A stretch of DNA of 64,000 nt from Ischnura elegans. Its lineage: Eukaryota > Arthropoda > Insecta > Odonata > Coenagrionidae. The stretch lies in assembly GCF_921293095.1 (NCBI RefSeq), contig NC_060252.1:47492881-47556880 (forward strand). Direction: 5' to 3'. This document shows positions 1 to 11,540 of the stretch, piece by piece. Both the position numbers and the translations under genes were made by a program. Position 1 is the stretch's first letter, and the number at the start of each line of letters is the position of its first letter. The notes under the pieces are model-generated. The model saw nothing but the letters and a program-made list of their open reading frames with translations. It ran no database searches and was not told where the DNA came from.

Positions 1-2560
1 ATGTGCCTTTTGGTATGTGTCATGGATATCATTTTCATCATTTCACAGCATATTATTCTCATTACTGCTGTGACTAAGTTATTATATTCAAATGAGATTC
101 TATCAGAAAGGTAACAGGGTGTCACGAATAAACAAATTTAAAAAAGAGGAGGGAATATTATTTTCTCTCTCTTCAATAAGTGTACAGTACTGTGTAGTGT
201 GTTGGAACATTAATGGAATATTTATTGAAAATCTTTAAGACGGATGAGACTAATTGTATTTTATCGGAAGAAAATGTTTATTAACAACTGTTCCAGGGAA
301 AAATGTTTATTGAAATTCTGTATGGACTCACAAATCGTCATTCATCATAATAACGCTACTGTAAATAGCAACTTCAAAATAAAGTTGTCTGTTAAGCAGT
401 ATCATTTGGATATTGTATACTAACTGTGTTCTGTTTTTGATATTTTAACAAATCAAAATGCAATGTCCAAATTGATGTGATTGTATGAATTCATCAAAAT
501 ATCTTTTAATTCTACATTATTTTCACAATTAGTCTTTGATAATATACCTAATATGTGAAAAATAAAAATGATATCGTCAAATATTTTTTGGTGCTTGACA
601 TAAATTTAAATGTACCCGTAATTCATTGAATAACGAGTAACATTATAACCAGTGACAGCGAAGTATACGTTTTTAAGACAAAATTGTTTAAAAATTAATA
701 TTTTGAATTGCCACTCGCCACTATGACTCCCTATACACAGCGGTAGTTACTTCCGGGGGTATCAGGTTCAGCCTTAGGTTTTTAAATCAGGGACCTCCAT
801 TAGATGTAAGTAATGGTTTTGGATCATGTAATCTCAAAGGAACGTAAAAACTTGCCCGTATATTATCATTTCCCATAAAATCACGCGCACTATCGCTATA
901 GGTTATTGGGCAGTGTAGGTACTGAGTTCGAAGAACAAGTACAATGTTCACTATTTTTAGTGAAGGCATCCCTCGGGTTGATTTTTAAATGGGAAGATAA
1001 GGAGTTCTTGAAATTTATATTTTCAACAGTTTCCTTTTCACCAGTTGAAGTAGTTCTGAGCTCAACTTTACTATAAAATTTCAACTGTTTTTTGTTTTGT
1101 TTTGCGTTGCTCTTGGTATAGAATACCTACTACTCTTCGATACCTACAATGCTTGCTAGTAATATGTGTACCTATATAATCTCGATTTTTCTTCACACGC
1201 TGAATTTACCTTACGCGTTAACATAAAAGCCTTAAATGAAAAAATCAATGTGGATGTATACAAGTTTCGGATGTGGGCTTTATCTAACCAGATGTTCATA
1301 AATATCACTCTTTGAATTAATAACTTTCGGAATTATAAGAGTGTTAAATTTTTAATGGTTTAAATTTCCACAAAACACCATCCAATCTTCTTTAAATCAA
1401 TAGTATTTGGCAGGCTGGGCTAAACATAGCCTATCTTAAGAACACATCATCTCTGTTAATGAAACAAAACTAGTCGCCGAAGCGTTTGGCTATTGGGATT
1501 GTCTAAAAGTACCTATTGAAATCAGACTGGAGAGGAACAAATTGAAGTGAGACTCAAGATATATTCTCATCCAGGAGTGTAACCCGTTAATTCAATAAGA
1601 AAACGGAAAAAAGGAGGCATTAATCACCCCAGATAAGATGCATGTAAGAACGCAGGAATGGAGTCAAGTAAAGCTACGAGTTTTTTTCTTCCAGGTAACA
1701 ACATCAGCGAAATAAATGTATTCTGAAACCAATGTTCATGTGATCGTAAACTCCATAGCTAACAGAATGATGAAATGCATGATGGTAAATTCCAAGTTCA
1801 CTGCTCTTCCTCCACTATTTATTAGATCTTATCATACGATAATTTCCTCAGGGCTTTACAAATTTTCCACTGGACATAGGTCATAGTATCAGTCTGTTTT
1901 ACTTTGTAGGTATACTTTATGAGATTAATTGCTCGTATTTATTTAGATCACTAAGAGACACATATCATTATTTTTCATTCTATTCTGGTCCCTGGAATTA
2001 TTCATCATCCTATAATGGATTCTAAAATTATTATTATTACATTATAAATGTGCTTTTATTGCAATAATATTTTAAACTCCTATGAAATGATATATTTATA
2101 TTCTACACTCACTTCTTTATCCTCCATACTTAAAATTTTATTACAACCCCTTACGAAATAACTTAATGAGACATATTCTAGGCCAGGTATTTGAAATTTA
2201 CGTGTATTTACTTAAATAACTATAACATGGAGAAATCGTCGAAGTTCTAGTATTTTGCGTTCAAGTTAAGGTCGTTGGGTTCAGAATGGAAAAAAATGTG
2301 CATCCGGAAATCGAATCGGTCGTATTGAATCCTCGACCCCAGCTAATTTTCCGGCTCGACCTAGGAGGAAATCATTATTGGCAGTGAACGACCGACTCTT
2401 TAAAAACCTTCGTTGGGAGCCAACCTCAACACCCAAGGCCTGCGTATCTCCTCCACAACTCCTCTGGGTCATTTGTCCTCCCGTCCTTAGGATCGTTGGG
2501 TGCTCCGTTTCTGGATAAGCTCCCACTGTGTGACATTCGATCTCTCTCTTTACCTCATCC
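1..2560. other. AT-rich stretch without a recognisable gene
   Basis: I see no coding region, RNA gene or clear repeat here. The longest open frames are about 60 codons, resemble no family I know and overlap on opposite strands. The base composition is strongly AT-rich with many short A and T runs, typical of intergenic or intronic insect DNA. Confidence 0.5.
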
Positions 2561-2569
2561 CCATAGCAG

Positions 2570-2662
2570 CTGCAGGGTTGCCACACTCTCGGGTTATCCG
2601 ATGTACCAGGGAAAAAAACCGGGAAGTCGGAGCCACCGGGAATACTCGGGGAGTTCACTTGA
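2570..2662 (+). repeat. Interspersed repeat starting GGGTTGCCAC, copy 1
   Basis: The segment begins CAGGGTTGCCAC and continues with CCGGGAA-type blocks. The same start and the same CCGGGAATATTCGGGAA-like block occur reversed at 4322-4395, so this is a short interspersed repeat present twice within 2 kb in opposite orientations. It has no coding potential. The family is not identified. Confidence 0.45.
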
Positions 2663-2976
2663 AACTTTGCTTGATGGCCAATTTTTGTGAGTAGTCGATT
2701 AAAATAGTGTCAGGAGAATAGTAAAGAGAGGAGTGTTTTTATTTTTATATCCGTTGTATACTTAAACTTCTTGGTCTGACAGAAATGATAAATTAAGAGC
2801 GAATTTATGGCAATCAGATGGTGATAGGGATTAATTTTCCTCCCCAAGCACTAAATGACTTCGATAACTTTCTGCGTGAAGTGTTTTTGCAGCAGAAAGT
2901 TTTGAAGTGTCGCTTCTGCAGCGCTGATTGCAGTTCTCTCCATGGTTTTCGGGTTAGCTGCATCGAAGTTGTTTTC

Positions 2977-3022
2977 CCTGATGACGTTTCGTGGCCTATG
3001 CTGGCCATATCATCGGATCAGG
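2977..3022 (-). ncRNA. Hammerhead-ribozyme-like motif of a Penelope-type terminus
   Basis: Read on the minus strand: CCTGAT, then CCGATGA (one change from the CTGATGA core), then a stem of TGGCC/GGCCA around AGCATA, then CGAAAC, GTC and ATCAGG. The outer CCTGAT and ATCAGG are exactly complementary and would form stem I. TGGCC/GGCCA forms stem II, and GAAAC-GTC supplies the second core and a cleavage triplet. Stem III is almost absent, a form known from hammerheads in Penelope-like retroelements. It lies just downstream of a Penelope-like C-terminal fragment on the same strand, as expected. The one core substitution leaves activity uncertain. Confidence 0.5.
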
Positions 3023-3064
3023 TCTGATTGCCGACAGATGGGAATAGCCCACTACACATACCAT

Positions 3065-3240
3065 CCTCAGGGTGGCCAACCAATAGCACGAACATTCAGC
3101 GTCGAGGATTTTGGTGTGCTTTTAAGTACGAGTCTTTTGCGAGTGTTATTTAGTCTCTGTCCATCATCACTATTGAAATTGCCTGCTCCTTTTTCAATTT
3201 CAATAGCATCCCGGACGATTCGAGGGAAATAATGCTTTTC
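3065..3240 (-). pseudogene. Penelope-like retroelement C-terminal fragment
   Basis: On the minus strand a short frame reads RDAIEIEKG followed by NFNSDDGQRLNNT. This resembles the stretch after the GIY-YIG endonuclease in arthropod Penelope-like elements, where an EIEK motif is followed by N-rich residues. A stop follows within about 35 codons. The upstream reverse transcriptase and endonuclease are not visible between 3241 and 3600, so this is a 5'-truncated relic. The hammerhead-like motif at 2977-3022 follows in the right order. The assignment rests on short motifs only. Confidence 0.4.
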
Positions 3241-3690
3241 TTTGGCATTGGAAATGTGTATGATTATTCGGAGTCCATTGTAAAAATAAGCTATTTTTCT
3301 CTTTGTTCATGGCATAAAATGATCGAAAAATATCTCCAGTACAATTAGCGCAAGATTCAGATCCTTTCCATAACTGGGCATTTCGCTATTTATTATCGCT
3401 TCCATGGTAACTGCATCCAACAAATTTTTTGTGTTGCCAATGCTCAGTGGCCCAATGTTTATAGGACAAAAAATGCTTGAAATTGTTTTTCTCAAGGGAG
3501 TACGCAGTGCCCTGTTGAATAAGCAAACGTATCGCGTCTCTCCCCAGTACTCGCCATTCCATTTCGCATGTATCCGTCCTTTCAATAACTGCTTCACCCC
3601 TCCCTTATTCTAATTATTCCTCCCCCCCACTTCTCCCTCCGAGTGATATATGTATATTCATACGGTTCACATACGTTTCATAGATGTATG

Positions 3691-3735
3691 TGCCTGATGA
3701 TGACCTAGCGACTGAATCGCGTAGTACCAAAGTAT
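3691..3735 (+). ncRNA. Degenerate hammerhead-like/Penelope-type terminus
   Basis: GTGC is followed by an intact CTGATGA core, a GACC-containing stretch, GAATCGC where GAAAC would be expected, and then GTA with GTAC behind it. GTGC and GTAC can pair with one G-T wobble as stem I. Stem II and the second core are eroded, so I read this as an old solo terminus, probably inactive. Confidence 0.3.
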
Positions 3736-3830
3736 AGCTAGTGGGAAAAATTGCTATCTTTATTGCTTCAATTAATATTTCTACTCTAATCGATTGGTTG
3801 GAAATCTGAGACAGTTTTCTATATAATTGT

Positions 3831-4012
3831 CGGCCTCGGCGTCGGAGGGGATAAGTCCTTGCCACCCATGCCGAAGGTCGTGGGATCGAGTCCCGCCTGG
3901 ATAGGTATGCCCCTTTCAGAAAATGGGTGAGTGTTATCGTCCGTGGTTGATTCTTTAATCTCCCGATATAAGGCCTCATTGTGCTGTTTTCGGGGGTAAA
4001 TTGGGATAAAGG
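3831..4012 (+). repeat. tRNA-derived SINE, family 1, copy 1
   Basis: A tRNA-like head holds a degenerate A box (GGGGATAAGTCCTTGC) and, about 45 bases later, a B box (GGATCGAGTCCC) followed by CGCCTGGATAGG. Copies at 30541-30724 (+) and 36833-36935 (-) share the order CGGCCTCGG, GGGGTAAAGTCC, B box and CGCCTGG. The downstream body is poorly conserved. A real tRNA gene is excluded by the missing acceptor and anticodon stems and by the dispersed copies. Confidence 0.55.
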
Positions 4013-4079
4013 AAAAGAAATATATATTACGAAGAGAAAAAGAAATTATTTGAAAAAAAACCCTAGTATAAATCGATAG

Positions 4080-4312
4080 CTCCACTGCAAAAACGCTCAA
4101 CTACCGCCCACCGAATCAAATCCGTTCATCTAGTAGCCCAACAATACGAATCCGCTCAGTGTCTGGAGCATTACCGCTCATCTCCTATTCCCCAAGCTTG
4201 GAGGTGAGCGTTTATGCTCCGATCACTGCCAGCTGAGCGGATTCGTGTTGTTGAGCTACTAGATGAGCGGATTTGATTCGGTGGGCGATTGTTGAGCGTT
4301 TTTGCAGTGGAG
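4080..4312. mobile_element. 233 bp foldback/MITE with near full-length inverted arms
   Basis: The segment runs from CTCCACTGC to GCAGTGGAG. It folds back on itself along nearly its whole length, with arms of about 105-110 bp, scattered mismatches and a loop of about 14 bases around CCCCAAGCTT. The match continues a few bases into the flanks (TCGATAG against CTATCGA-like bases, one mismatch). It carries no coding sequence. This is a non-autonomous foldback element or MITE. I could not define a clean target duplication, so the superfamily is open. Confidence 0.7.
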
Positions 4313-4321
4313 GTATCGAAA

Positions 4322-4395
4322 TGTAAAATGCACTCTGGGAAACCGGGAATATTCGGGAATTTAATTTTTTTGTTCCACGAGTGGCAACCCTGCTC
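4322..4395 (-). repeat. GGGTTGCCAC repeat, copy 2
   Basis: Read in reverse, this starts CAGGGTTGCCACTCG and ends in a CCCGAATATTCCCGG block. It matches the repeat at 2570-2662 in the opposite orientation and lies directly beside the foldback at 4080-4312. Confidence 0.45.
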
Positions 4396-4399
4396 CAGC

Positions 4400-7060
4400 A
4401 TCATCAGATCTTCTTGGACTTGGTCCCACTTTCCCTAACCCTGCACCTCCTTCCAATGCCCTCCCGCAACGCGTTAGTTTTTTTCGGCAATGCCATTAGG
4501 GTCCTTTCCCTTCCTCTCTTCAACGACGATCCCACACATACATACACCGCTGTATTTTTCATTCCTGTTCCATCCCTTACCCCTGCCATCCTCCAGTAGC
4601 ATTCGAATCGAACTCTGGGAGTTTTTGGCTCCGTCGTCTTTCTCATTAAGGTCGCCATAAAAAGGTCACGGGCGGCAAATTATCGGATCTTTTTTCTGCG
4701 TTTCTTTCTTCCGGAAACCTCCCTGTCCCTAGATCTACGTGCAATTCCCTCCAGATGCGAGTTCCGCAAGCAAGAAATGGTCGTTTATATTTTTTGTACA
4801 TTGTCTACCCTATTCTGTGAATGTGTTTCTCTTTTTATAGATATCTATCAGTCTCTCTTACTCTCTCCTAGTATCACTTTGTCAGGCGATGACGCCATAT
4901 TATGTGTAGTGCTATCAATATACGACTACTTTATCGATTTGGAATTATTGCTTTCCTTAAGGGTTCAAAAATTTCCTTTTTTCCCAGATTGTCGTCACTG
5001 ATGATGATTCTTTATTTTGGATCCCTAAATTTCCTTAGCTAATCTATACCCTTGCTATGGCAAACAGTCTCAAATTTGTATCTTTTTAACGGTTCATGTT
5101 TGCATACTTGACATTTTTTGTTTTGCTAGTGATCAGAAATACTCTATGATCGAATAATACGAGAAAACCTTTGAAATCATTTGTAAGCTCCTAATAAAAC
5201 TTTATTTTCTGAAATGGCGTGTAAATTCATCTCATGATACGAAAGTATGTAAAAGCTCTTCTTAATTATTAAAGTATTGACGTGAAAACAGCCCAATCAA
5301 ATAATCGTAGTCCATTCGCTATCGTTTGGCCATCCGTAATAGTTCAAAAATGTTTATAGCAATTCTTAACACAGTTAGATTTTTGTAGCCTGAAGTTCTA
5401 AGGTCGGTTTGGTGGAACTGTTCCATTATGTTTCTGCTGTTATATAAATGGCAATATTCCACTTTTTTCAAACAATTTATAGAGACAATTGGTTGCAATA
5501 CATTGCATCAAAACTCTCACTCACTGACTTGAAATTGACGATAAGCGGTGCGTTTGGTCGTTGCGTTGCTGCTTCTTCGTATAAACTAGTTTTATGCTCT
5601 GTTTTTGAAATGGGAAAAGAAAGTTCACTTTGTGCGTTCCGCACTGACTAATTCTTACCAAACCTGATTTCCACCCTTACGTCGTTATCAAGTTATTCAT
5701 TTTTTTAAGGACAAAAGTATGGCAACCATGGTTGGAAATATTTTTCTAGGCACGAGGAACGTAGAAAGTCTATTTCCTTTTCCTTTATCATGGTTTCACA
5801 ATTTAGCTTTAAATGTAAAAGAATTTTCTTGACGCAGATTATTCATTAAAATCACAGCATAAGCAATCAAGGTTCGCATCACGCCAATTTGCTTAATACA
5901 AACCTGGTGGCTAATGAGCTGATGAAGCGTATACTATACAACGTACAAAGTAATATAATGAAAAAAAATCATTCCTTCTCTCACCACTCTTTCTGTACAC
6001 TCCTGCACCACTGAAGGGCAAATGTCAAGCACTTTTACAAACATTTATTTCTTCACAAATTTACGCTGTCTTCCGTATCAATGCGTCTTTCGTGCGTCTT
6101 TACCTTCCTGAAACTATAGTTTTAACTGTCTCAGTTTAAAATTGTATAATTGCAACCTCTTGAATATAAAAATAGTGAAAAAATGATACATAAAAAAGCA
6201 AATTTTACAGTAGTTATTCTTTCGTGAATTAAAATACAAAAAATACATATAATTTAAGAAAAAAAGAGCAAACTACTCACAATTTTTCAAAATAATGTTT
6301 GCTATATAGTCTCTGCCATTAGTTTTAAGTTTCATTTTTCATGCAAACAACATTAACACTGTAAACGACACACAGGCGCCATTGTTTTAATGGTCAATTC
6401 GTAAACTGACTGGTTGGGGTGAGTTTTGCCTCACCGGTACAGCTTCTGCATACCCGCCTTCGGCGCTGACATTCAGTGGTTTGCAATGTTTCGACGAGTA
6501 AGCCTGAAACGTTAAAGAAGTACCTTGACGAATTATTTTTACAGTCGCGGCATGTTTCATTTATTTGTATTGCCATTATTCATTATACTAGTCACGGAAT
6601 CAGGCGAGCCAGGTTCGCATTACGCCAATTGGCGCATCCCTTTGATACCTGCTTTGACCTAATGGTCATCAAGCGTATAAAGCGTGCTTGCAAACTCGGC
6701 TTGCTTCGCTTCCTAGAGTGTGAGACGGGTAGTTATTAGGTGGTTTGAGTCAAGGAACGCGCTCTCCCTCCTGTGTAGCAAGAGAGTGGGTGTAATGAAG
6801 GCTATCGGAATAGGGACGTTGAAGGGGCAGGGTGTAGCGAGGAAGTCCAAGCTCCTGTGGCATTCCTGATTCAGAATAGGGTATAGTCGGATACACTCGG
6901 GAGTTCCTATAACGGAGGCGCGTGTAAGCGGAGGAGGTGATTGGCGTCACCTTGAGGTCGTGCTCCCGCGAGGGTTTAGATGCCCGAGCACCCGTGGAAA
7001 CATGGCACTGCTGACGGTCTCGGCTGCATGCCGCTCGTTCTTGCTCTCGCACGTATTTGC
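4400..7060. other. No gene recognised; one short duplicated motif
   Basis: No coding region or RNA gene is supported. A block of about 70 bases starting GGTTCGCATCACGCCAATT at about 5870 recurs in diverged form (GGTTCGCATTACGCCAATT) at about 6612 in the same orientation, each followed by TGAAGCGTATA- or TCAAGCGTATA-like bases. This suggests an old interspersed repeat. Open frames here are short and overlap on both strands. Confidence 0.4.
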
Positions 7061-7070
7061 ACAGCGTCAG

Positions 7071-8520
7071 AAGTTGTAGGAAACTTCAGTGTCGTGTTGC
7101 GGAAATAATGCTGGTCATGGTAGTTTGAGTTGACTATAAATGCAAATACCTTCCAAGCTGATTTAGTTTGTGTTTTCAAGTTTCACTTGCTGGGATTCTA
7201 ACATACTAACACAAAACACAGGAAATAGTAGGCAACTATAACATTAGGAGTTGTAGAAAACTTTAGTGTCGTGCATTGTAGTTGATGCTGATTCTGGGAG
7301 TTTGGGGTGAATATTAATAAAAATACCCTTTTGATAATTTGGTTTAAGTTTTCAAGTTTTATCCGTAGGAATTATAACATATCAATGTAATGCACAGGCA
7401 ATACTTGGTAAATATAATATCAGGAGTTGTAGAAAACTCCAGTGTCGTATTTCCTGATCGTAAAAGTTTTTTGTGGCTATCGATATAAAAACCCCTCAAA
7501 CTGCTATATTTTGTGTGTCTGAAGTTGATCCCTTAAAAAAGAATACACTCTAGGGTCACCCAAAGCTCCAAAATTGTTTTTTACCTATGATATTTAAATG
7601 TCCAAATTGTTTAAGGAACAAGAAGTATATTATTGTACTGTTATTTTAAGAGAAAATCCTTCCACTCGCAAGCTTCCATTTAGTATTATTGGTCTTTTCT
7701 CTTTCTTGCTAATGTATAAGGTATGCCGCACAGAATACGTTGACACAGAGATTTTTCACCGATAATTATATTTTGCGATTACTTGATAGAAAACTTGCTT
7801 ATATGGTTATTATGATTATCTGTCAGGTAATAATTCAAGGTACTGATAAGTGTAAGATTTGCGGAATGGCAGTGTTGAGGAATAATAAAATGAGGAACTT
7901 CTACTTTGTCTCAGGTATTAGTGCTATCTTAGCTTTTAGATCCGGTGGTATTCTAACATATTAATAAAAAACCAGCAAGAATCGGCAAATATAATATCAG
8001 TAACTTGTAGAAAACTTCAATGTCAATGTCATGCTCCGTTTGTGATAATGATCATCGAAATTTCGGGTGACTAATGATACAAATACCCTTATAGCTAATG
8101 TAGTTTGTGTTTTCAAGTTTTATCAGCTGAGATTCTATCTTATCAATGCATGACAGGTAATATTTGCAAATATAATATCTAATCACCATCTCGAAGAACA
8201 CTGATTAAATACGATATGTACTCATAAGGTTTGGGAAGCTGATCATAATTCATGGACCAATTGGACGAACAGCTTGAGAGATATAGACTGAAATTTACCT
8301 TCATAGTTTGATGCTAGACGCGTCAGACGGAGGTCTAGCTACAAGATGTAAGCACATTGGAAGATACCATTTGCATGGACGGAAATAAAGATTGGCGAGA
8401 ACTTCAGTGTCATGTTCCGTAGGAAATGTTGATCATGGAGGTGTTGGGTGATAATTGACACAAATACCCATAAACTGATCATTCTGGATAAATTGTATGT
8501 TTATTGGCTTGATTAGATGG
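7071..8520. repeat. Decayed satellite-like tandem array, period about 178 bp
   Basis: The landmark GTTGTAGAAAACTTCAGTGTCGTG recurs in diverged forms at about 7072, 7249, 7427, 8003 and 8395, each followed by CAAATACC- and TTTCAAGTTTTAT-like blocks. The first spacings are 177 and 178 bases. The gap from 7427 to 8003 is enlarged because unit 3 contains a foreign repeat (about 7500-7930). The units differ at many positions, so this is an old array. Related units appear at about 15030-15670. Confidence 0.6.
7500..7930 (+). repeat. Interspersed repeat, short copy with empty insertion site
   Basis: This interrupts a tandem unit. It matches 12545-12750 and 14206-14390 block by block: GGTCACCCAAAGCTCCAAAATT, ATATTTAA, TTTCTCT-TTTTGCTAAT, and later AAGATTTGCGGAATG. 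The second copy is split by a 1454 bp element inserted after AAAGGTA. Here the equivalent bases (AAGGTATGCC, about 7724) are uninterrupted, which makes this a paralogous empty site. Confidence 0.6.
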
Positions 8521-9180
8521 AATTCTAACATTTTACTTTGAGATATTGGAAGTAGTCTAAAAATTTCATAATTTCGACCATGTTCTATTAATTTCTTTTC
8601 ACCTTGAGGTGCACTTCACCTCAAAGAACCAGGCTAATATGAACGGAAAATCGGAATTATGATGAGCAATTCAGAGTGCTCTTTTAATTTTGATAAATAA
8701 TAATCTTCTCTTAATAAAATGTACTCTGTCTACTAATTAAAAGTAAGATTGATCGCCGAGGGAATGAATTGCTCACGAAAGTGTGAACGGCAAATGACTG
8801 CGTGAGAACAAACAGTAGCTGATCCGCTTTTTAGGAGTTCGTGACGTCATAAACTTATCTTTAAAAGCACTGCGGAAACAAGTGACTTTATACGCAGTCA
8901 CGCGCATGGGTGCAAAGTTAAATACACTAAAGGATTAAGTTCACTATGAAAAATTATTTGACTTAGCCGGGATGGTTAACCTTAACATCATTTTTTCATT
9001 GCAAACTTCATCCTTTGATGTGTTTAACCTTATTTTTAAAAGGGATAAAACCGTCACTTTTTCATCGCAGGTAGCTCTAGTAGCAGGCACTGGGTTGAAA
9101 GAATGAAAAAGATCGGGTCTCAATGTTTTTCTAGCTAGGTATAAGTATCGACAGTGAAATGAATGGATGAGTGAGTCCAT

Positions 9181-9600
9181 TCAAACGTACATTATTTTTT
9201 ATCTTTTTCCCTATTAAGGGGTCACCGTAGTCGGTGCTCGGGGAAGGGTGTTCCTCCTCGCGGGATGAATCGCAGTTTCCTTCTGTTTTAACGGTATCGG
9301 TGAAAACCGGATTTATCCCCCGGCGAAGAAGTCCCTCTCCGACTGCCCTTGGATGACAGCCGCGTCCCTCCGGGGGCGAGTTATTTTCCGTGGCGCGTTG
9401 ATATCTCCCCAGGTCTTCACATGAGCAAAAGAAGGAAAAATCCCGCCGCCCCCTCGTGTTGAAATGCGAGGTAGGCCGGTCCTCATTTGTCACGCCCCGT
9501 CTATCGGGTACACGGACGTCATGTGGAATCACGAGCACCCTGTAGAAGATGGTTTTATGAGGGTGCACCTGTGGACGATGGGATGAGGAAGGGCGGAAGG
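9181..9600. other. GC-rich island of unknown role
   Basis: This segment is much richer in GC and CpG than its surroundings (CCCCCGG, CTCCGGGGGCG, CGCGGG runs). A 145-codon minus-strand frame covers most of it but shows no domain, and its composition alone could explain its length. It may be an unmethylated promoter-like island or a repeat fragment. Confidence 0.3.
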
Positions 9601-9860
9601 GAGAAAGGAGACCTGCACTTTAGATTTACAGTAATAAGACGGGACCATTAAGTTGCCATATTGTGAAACATGAAGGCTTAATGAAAACAATAGTTGAGGA
9701 CAGGTTTAATGAAGGAGGGCTGGAGGCAGCCCCAAATGAGTTAAATAGTGCTGGTTATATATTATGTAGAAGAGAAGATATACGTCCCTATGGAAAGGCT
9801 ATCGGATAGGAGAGGGGAATGGAGAGTTGTGTCTAACCGAACTTATGATCGTTGACTAAT
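9600..9860 (+). pseudogene. LINE 3' end, family A, plus-strand copy
   Basis: The frame reads MKTIVEDRFNEGG and, after shifts and stops, KAIG and ERGMES blocks. This matches the C-terminal tail of the LINE family at 46432-46755 (MKIIVEIHMEEKKG, MKRLAERRENGE). It ends in a short ATGATGATG run, the same terminal triplet repeat that appears as CATCATCAT on minus-strand copies. Several stops make it a dead 5'-truncated insertion. Confidence 0.5.
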
Positions 9861-9919
9861 GATGATGATTCCAAATACTATGAAAGAGGAATGATTACAA
9901 TATTCCAGCCGTCCTTATG

Positions 9920-10625
9920 ACTTACTTATTACTTTATAACGAGAATCCTGAAATTAATAGACTGAAATTTTAAATTTGCAGAGGAAAAAAATAATTGACA
10001 AACAATAGTCTCGCGGGGGTTTTGCCATTCACCAAATGTGTACCCTTTGTTGTAACATAAAAAAGAGACTGACGACTATAAAATTCTACGAACGTATAAA
10101 CTCAATCTATAGCAAAAAATTTCATCACTAACCATGCGTATGAACAACAGCTTGACCCTACCAACCGAAATAGTCACTTGAATGTAATTTATTTTATCAA
10201 TCTTATTGAAACTTTTACTCACGTTGCCAATAGCAGAGCTATCCGAATTTCACGCGGGAATAAGCTTTGATAAAGGCTCATGGCAGAAATTAATATTCCT
10301 GATGATATATTCTATTAATTTCATAACTTTCAAATGCTATTCCTCAAAATTGCAATGATTGCATTGCTAATATTGTGAATACGTGGATATTTCTGCAACG
10401 GTCTTATCTGAGTCCGTGCTGCAGAGAATTCTCAAAACTAATTAAAATCGATCAAAGTGGTTGCATAAGCCTAGCTTTTTACGGAATGGAATGGGGCTTC
10501 CCCTATTATAACGAGAAACATAAACTTATAGCGGAGTGAAATTTTAAATTTGAGGAGGAAAATAACTATTGATGAGCAAAGTTTGAGCCACAACAATAAG
10601 TTGAGCCACAACAATAGATTGAGCC
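9920..10625. repeat. Imperfect direct repeat in a non-coding stretch
   Basis: A block containing TATAACGAGAA and GAAATTTTAAATTTG at about 9934-9985 recurs at about 10507-10560. A short tandem of TGAGCCACAACAATA sits at 10582-10618. The open frames at 10471-10801 overlap on opposite strands and are not credible genes. Confidence 0.35.
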
Positions 10626-11039
10626 TCGTAGGGCGTGCTTCGCCTACTTTTCCATCAATGTTTTCTGCCATGTCATCCAGGAGGAGAATTCTTCTTTCAT
10701 ACCAGTACAGCAATTTTAACTTATTTTTAACTTTCATTTCAAATCCCTCTATTATATTATTTAAAGCGAAATATGCATACGTTTTGGCGAAAACAAGTTG
10801 AAATCAATCTAAGCACAGCTAGACTTTCGGTTTGTCTTTCCGGCGTTTAAGCAGGCTTCTTCTGGTTTGATGTGAACAAACCTGGAGACACCTTCTTCAA
10901 CACCTAAAAACTGACATCACGAAGATGTACCTTCGCGGAGGAAAACCCGGAAGCCTATCTGCACCACTGCGATGAAGTCTCCGTCAGCATTAGAGATCAA
11001 GTTCGCTTTCCTTAACTGCTCAGTTGCTATGATTTTATT

Positions 11040-11540
11040 CCAGCTAAGTTACTTCGGAATAAATTGAGCTTCGTATAACGTCCGACCGCATCTTGAATAT
11101 GCAGCTAGCTTATGGGAACCGGTGTAGAGAGACTTTATCCGTGAACCGAATAAAATACAAAGAAAGGCTGCGCGGTTCGTCAAAAACTGGCATGGTCGTA
11201 CAGACAGCATTACCCAGATGTCAAGCGAATCAGCCTGGGAGCCGCTGGAGATTCGGAGGCTGCGCGCTAAGCTAAGATTGCTTGAACAATTGAGAATGGA
11301 TATATTTAAGAGCGATACGGAGAACACAATGTTAGAGCCCCACTATATTTATAGGCTCGACAGAAGCGAATAATTAAGATAGATATTTAGCTGAACGGAC
11401 AGATCTGGAAATTCTTTTTTCCCATGAATCATAAAGGACTTTACTAATATTCTAATCATAATTTCGCATTTCCTTTTCATGAGAAAACAGCTGGTGTCCT
11501 GACACCCCCTGCCACACGCCTTTCAGGAGGCTTGCGGAGT
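11040..11540 (+). pseudogene. CR1-like LINE C-terminus and 3' end, family C, copy 1
   Basis: The reading frame, with several shifts, gives RPHLEYAA- and RIQ-KAARFVKN-like text, a conserved WEPLE block, then LEQLRMDIFK-like residues. This is the tail after the reverse transcriptase in CR1/Jockey-group LINEs. It ends near the CACCCCCTGCCACACGCC block at 11504-11521. The same tail and block occur at 19365-19870. Stops and frameshifts show it is dead. Confidence 0.55.

Noticed and set aside
3307-3597. 96-codon minus frame as Penelope RT or endonuclease
   Set aside because: It lies upstream of the Penelope C-terminal fragment but shows neither GIY-YIG nor RT motifs.
7071-8520. CRISPR-like array
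   Set aside because: The repeats are about 178 bp, diverged, lack uniform short spacers, and the DNA is eukaryotic.
9131-9568. 145-codon minus-strand frame
   Set aside because: It sits in a GC-rich segment where stops are rare, shows no domain, and has no partner exon or conserved motif.
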